Assembly (NCBI GenBank): GCA_023426435.1
Contig: JAFAAS010000017.1
Location: 1 to 7,343, forward strand
Direction of reading: 5' to 3'
DNA length: 7,343 nucleotides
From: Verrucomicrobiota bacterium
GTDB taxonomy: Bacteria; Verrucomicrobiota; Verrucomicrobiia; Opitutales; Opitutaceae
Below, one piece after another: positions 7,060 to 7,343 of this stretch. Below the pieces are notes generated by a model, which was given only the letters and a program-made list of their open reading frames with translations, was not told the DNA's origin and made no database searches. Made by a program: the position numbers and the translations under genes. How positions within the stretch are numbered: position 1 is the stretch's first letter; the number at the start of each line of letters is the position of its first letter.

Positions 7060-7112
7060 CTATAGCATATTAAATAATGTTATGGCCATTGGCCGAATCG
7101 GAAATCCCGATT
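7060..7112. other. AT-rich patch with two small palindromes
   Basis: Composition drops sharply at CTATAGCATATTAAATAATG compared with the GC-rich genes. It is followed by the palindrome GGCCATTGGCC (7084-7094) and the inverted repeat AATCGG / CCGATT with a 5-nt spacer (7096-7112). No open frame of note crosses it. It may be an edge of the repeat element that follows, an old insertion scar, or plain intergenic DNA. Confidence 0.45.
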
Positions 7113-7113
7113 T

Positions 7114-7186
7114 GAACCACGAAGGCACCGAGCACACAGAGGAACGCCACGGGATCTCTCCGTGCCTTTGTGCCTCTGTGGTTCAC
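7114..7186. repeat. Imperfect inverted repeat of the 'accacgaaggcac' dispersed type
   Basis: The left arm begins GAACCACGAAGGCACCGAG (from 7114). The right arm (about 7160-7184) ends TGCCTCTGTGGTTC and is its imperfect reverse complement. About 20 bp separate the paired parts. Sequences of the form 'aaccacgaaggcac...gtgcctctgtggtt' recur as short non-coding repeats in many environmental bacterial genomes, to my knowledge without an agreed function. No reading frame is evident. Copy number in this genome cannot be judged from one window. Confidence 0.7.
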
Positions 7187-7220
7187 CTGAAGGGCTATAG
7201 TTTTTCTGAAAACGTTCTAA

Positions 7221-7343
7221 GGGCTGTTTGGGAATAAGGTTCAGAGCTTAAGCCAGACGAGGATACAAGCGAGGTGGAGCATGGCGGCGAAGGTGAGGTG
7301 AAGTTTCTCGTAGCGAGTGGCGATGCGGCGGAATGATTTGAGG
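7221..7343 (-). mobile_element. Terminal part of an IS5-family-like insertion sequence, cut by window edge
   Basis: The segment carries the C-terminal codons of a DDE transposase reading leftward, followed by 20 bp to a putative element end that begins GGGCTGTTTGGG at 7221. Immediately outside is CTAA (7217-7220), which fits the YTAR target preference of IS5-family elements. The other end, the second terminal repeat and the matching target duplication lie beyond the window, so intactness is unknown. The exact IS5 subgroup is not determined. Confidence 0.75.
7241..7343 (-). CDS. IS5-family transposase, C-terminal fragment (continues beyond window)
   Basis: Read on the minus strand, the last 33 codons before a TGA at 7241-7243 are open and begin LKSFRRIATRYEKLHLTF, ending HLACILVWLKL. 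The pattern FRRIATRYEKL...F.AM.HLA.I..WL is the characteristic end of IS5-family DDE transposases, just after the catalytic glutamate region, which is outside the window. The protein would catalyse cut-and-paste or copy-out movement of the element. Only this tail is visible, so I cannot say whether the full gene is intact or split into two overlapping frames as in several IS5 groups. Confidence 0.82.
   Translation of the reverse strand, partial: LKSFRRIATRYEKLHLTFAAMLHLACILVWLKL

Noticed and set aside
7084..7186. The clustered palindromes after the sigma gene as a CRISPR array
   Set aside because: There is a single inverted pair with no regularly spaced direct repeats or spacers, and no cas gene nearby.

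Overview
The window is a high-GC bacterial chromosome segment of ordinary core-metabolism genes, with mobile and repeated DNA at its right-hand end. Third codon positions are mostly C or G. The proteins point to Verrucomicrobiota, probably Opitutales/Opitutaceae. The clues are a plant/cyanobacterial-type GlgC, a compact RpoD-class sigma factor of a type I associate with that phylum, start codons without Shine-Dalgarno sequences, and short GC-rich palindromes between genes. This placement is inference from family resemblance; no database search was run.

Layout. Positions 1-776 (+) are the 3' part of lgt (prolipoprotein diacylglyceryl transferase), with its first codons outside the window. A hairpin overlapping the lgt stop separates it from the convergent glgC (808-2109, -; glucose-1-phosphate adenylyltransferase). 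A 74-bp divergent spacer leads to glmS (2184-4037, +; glucosamine-6-phosphate synthase). A 147-bp spacer with two hairpins follows, then trpE (4185-5666, +; anthranilate synthase component I). A 242-bp spacer with GC-rich palindromes precedes an RpoD/SigA-family sigma factor gene (5909-6970, +), which ends in a good intrinsic terminator (6994-7023). The last 320 bp hold an AT-rich patch, an imperfect inverted repeat of the 'accacgaaggcac / gtgcctctgtggt' kind, and the end of an IS5-like insertion sequence whose transposase runs leftward into the window (7241-7343, -).

How the genes work together. They serve separate housekeeping tasks: lipoprotein maturation (Lgt), glycogen precursor supply (GlgC), amino-sugar supply for peptidoglycan and LPS (GlmS), tryptophan synthesis (TrpE) and transcription initiation (sigma). 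GlgC and GlmS draw on the same hexose-phosphate pool and are transcribed divergently. I see no CRISPR array, no defence or toxin-antitoxin genes, no biosynthetic cluster and no RNA gene. I do not find a new multi-gene system here. The points worth a second look are the plant-type regulatory lysines in GlgC, the sigma region 2.4 substitution, the consistent absence of Shine-Dalgarno sequences, and the repeat/IS cluster after the sigma gene.
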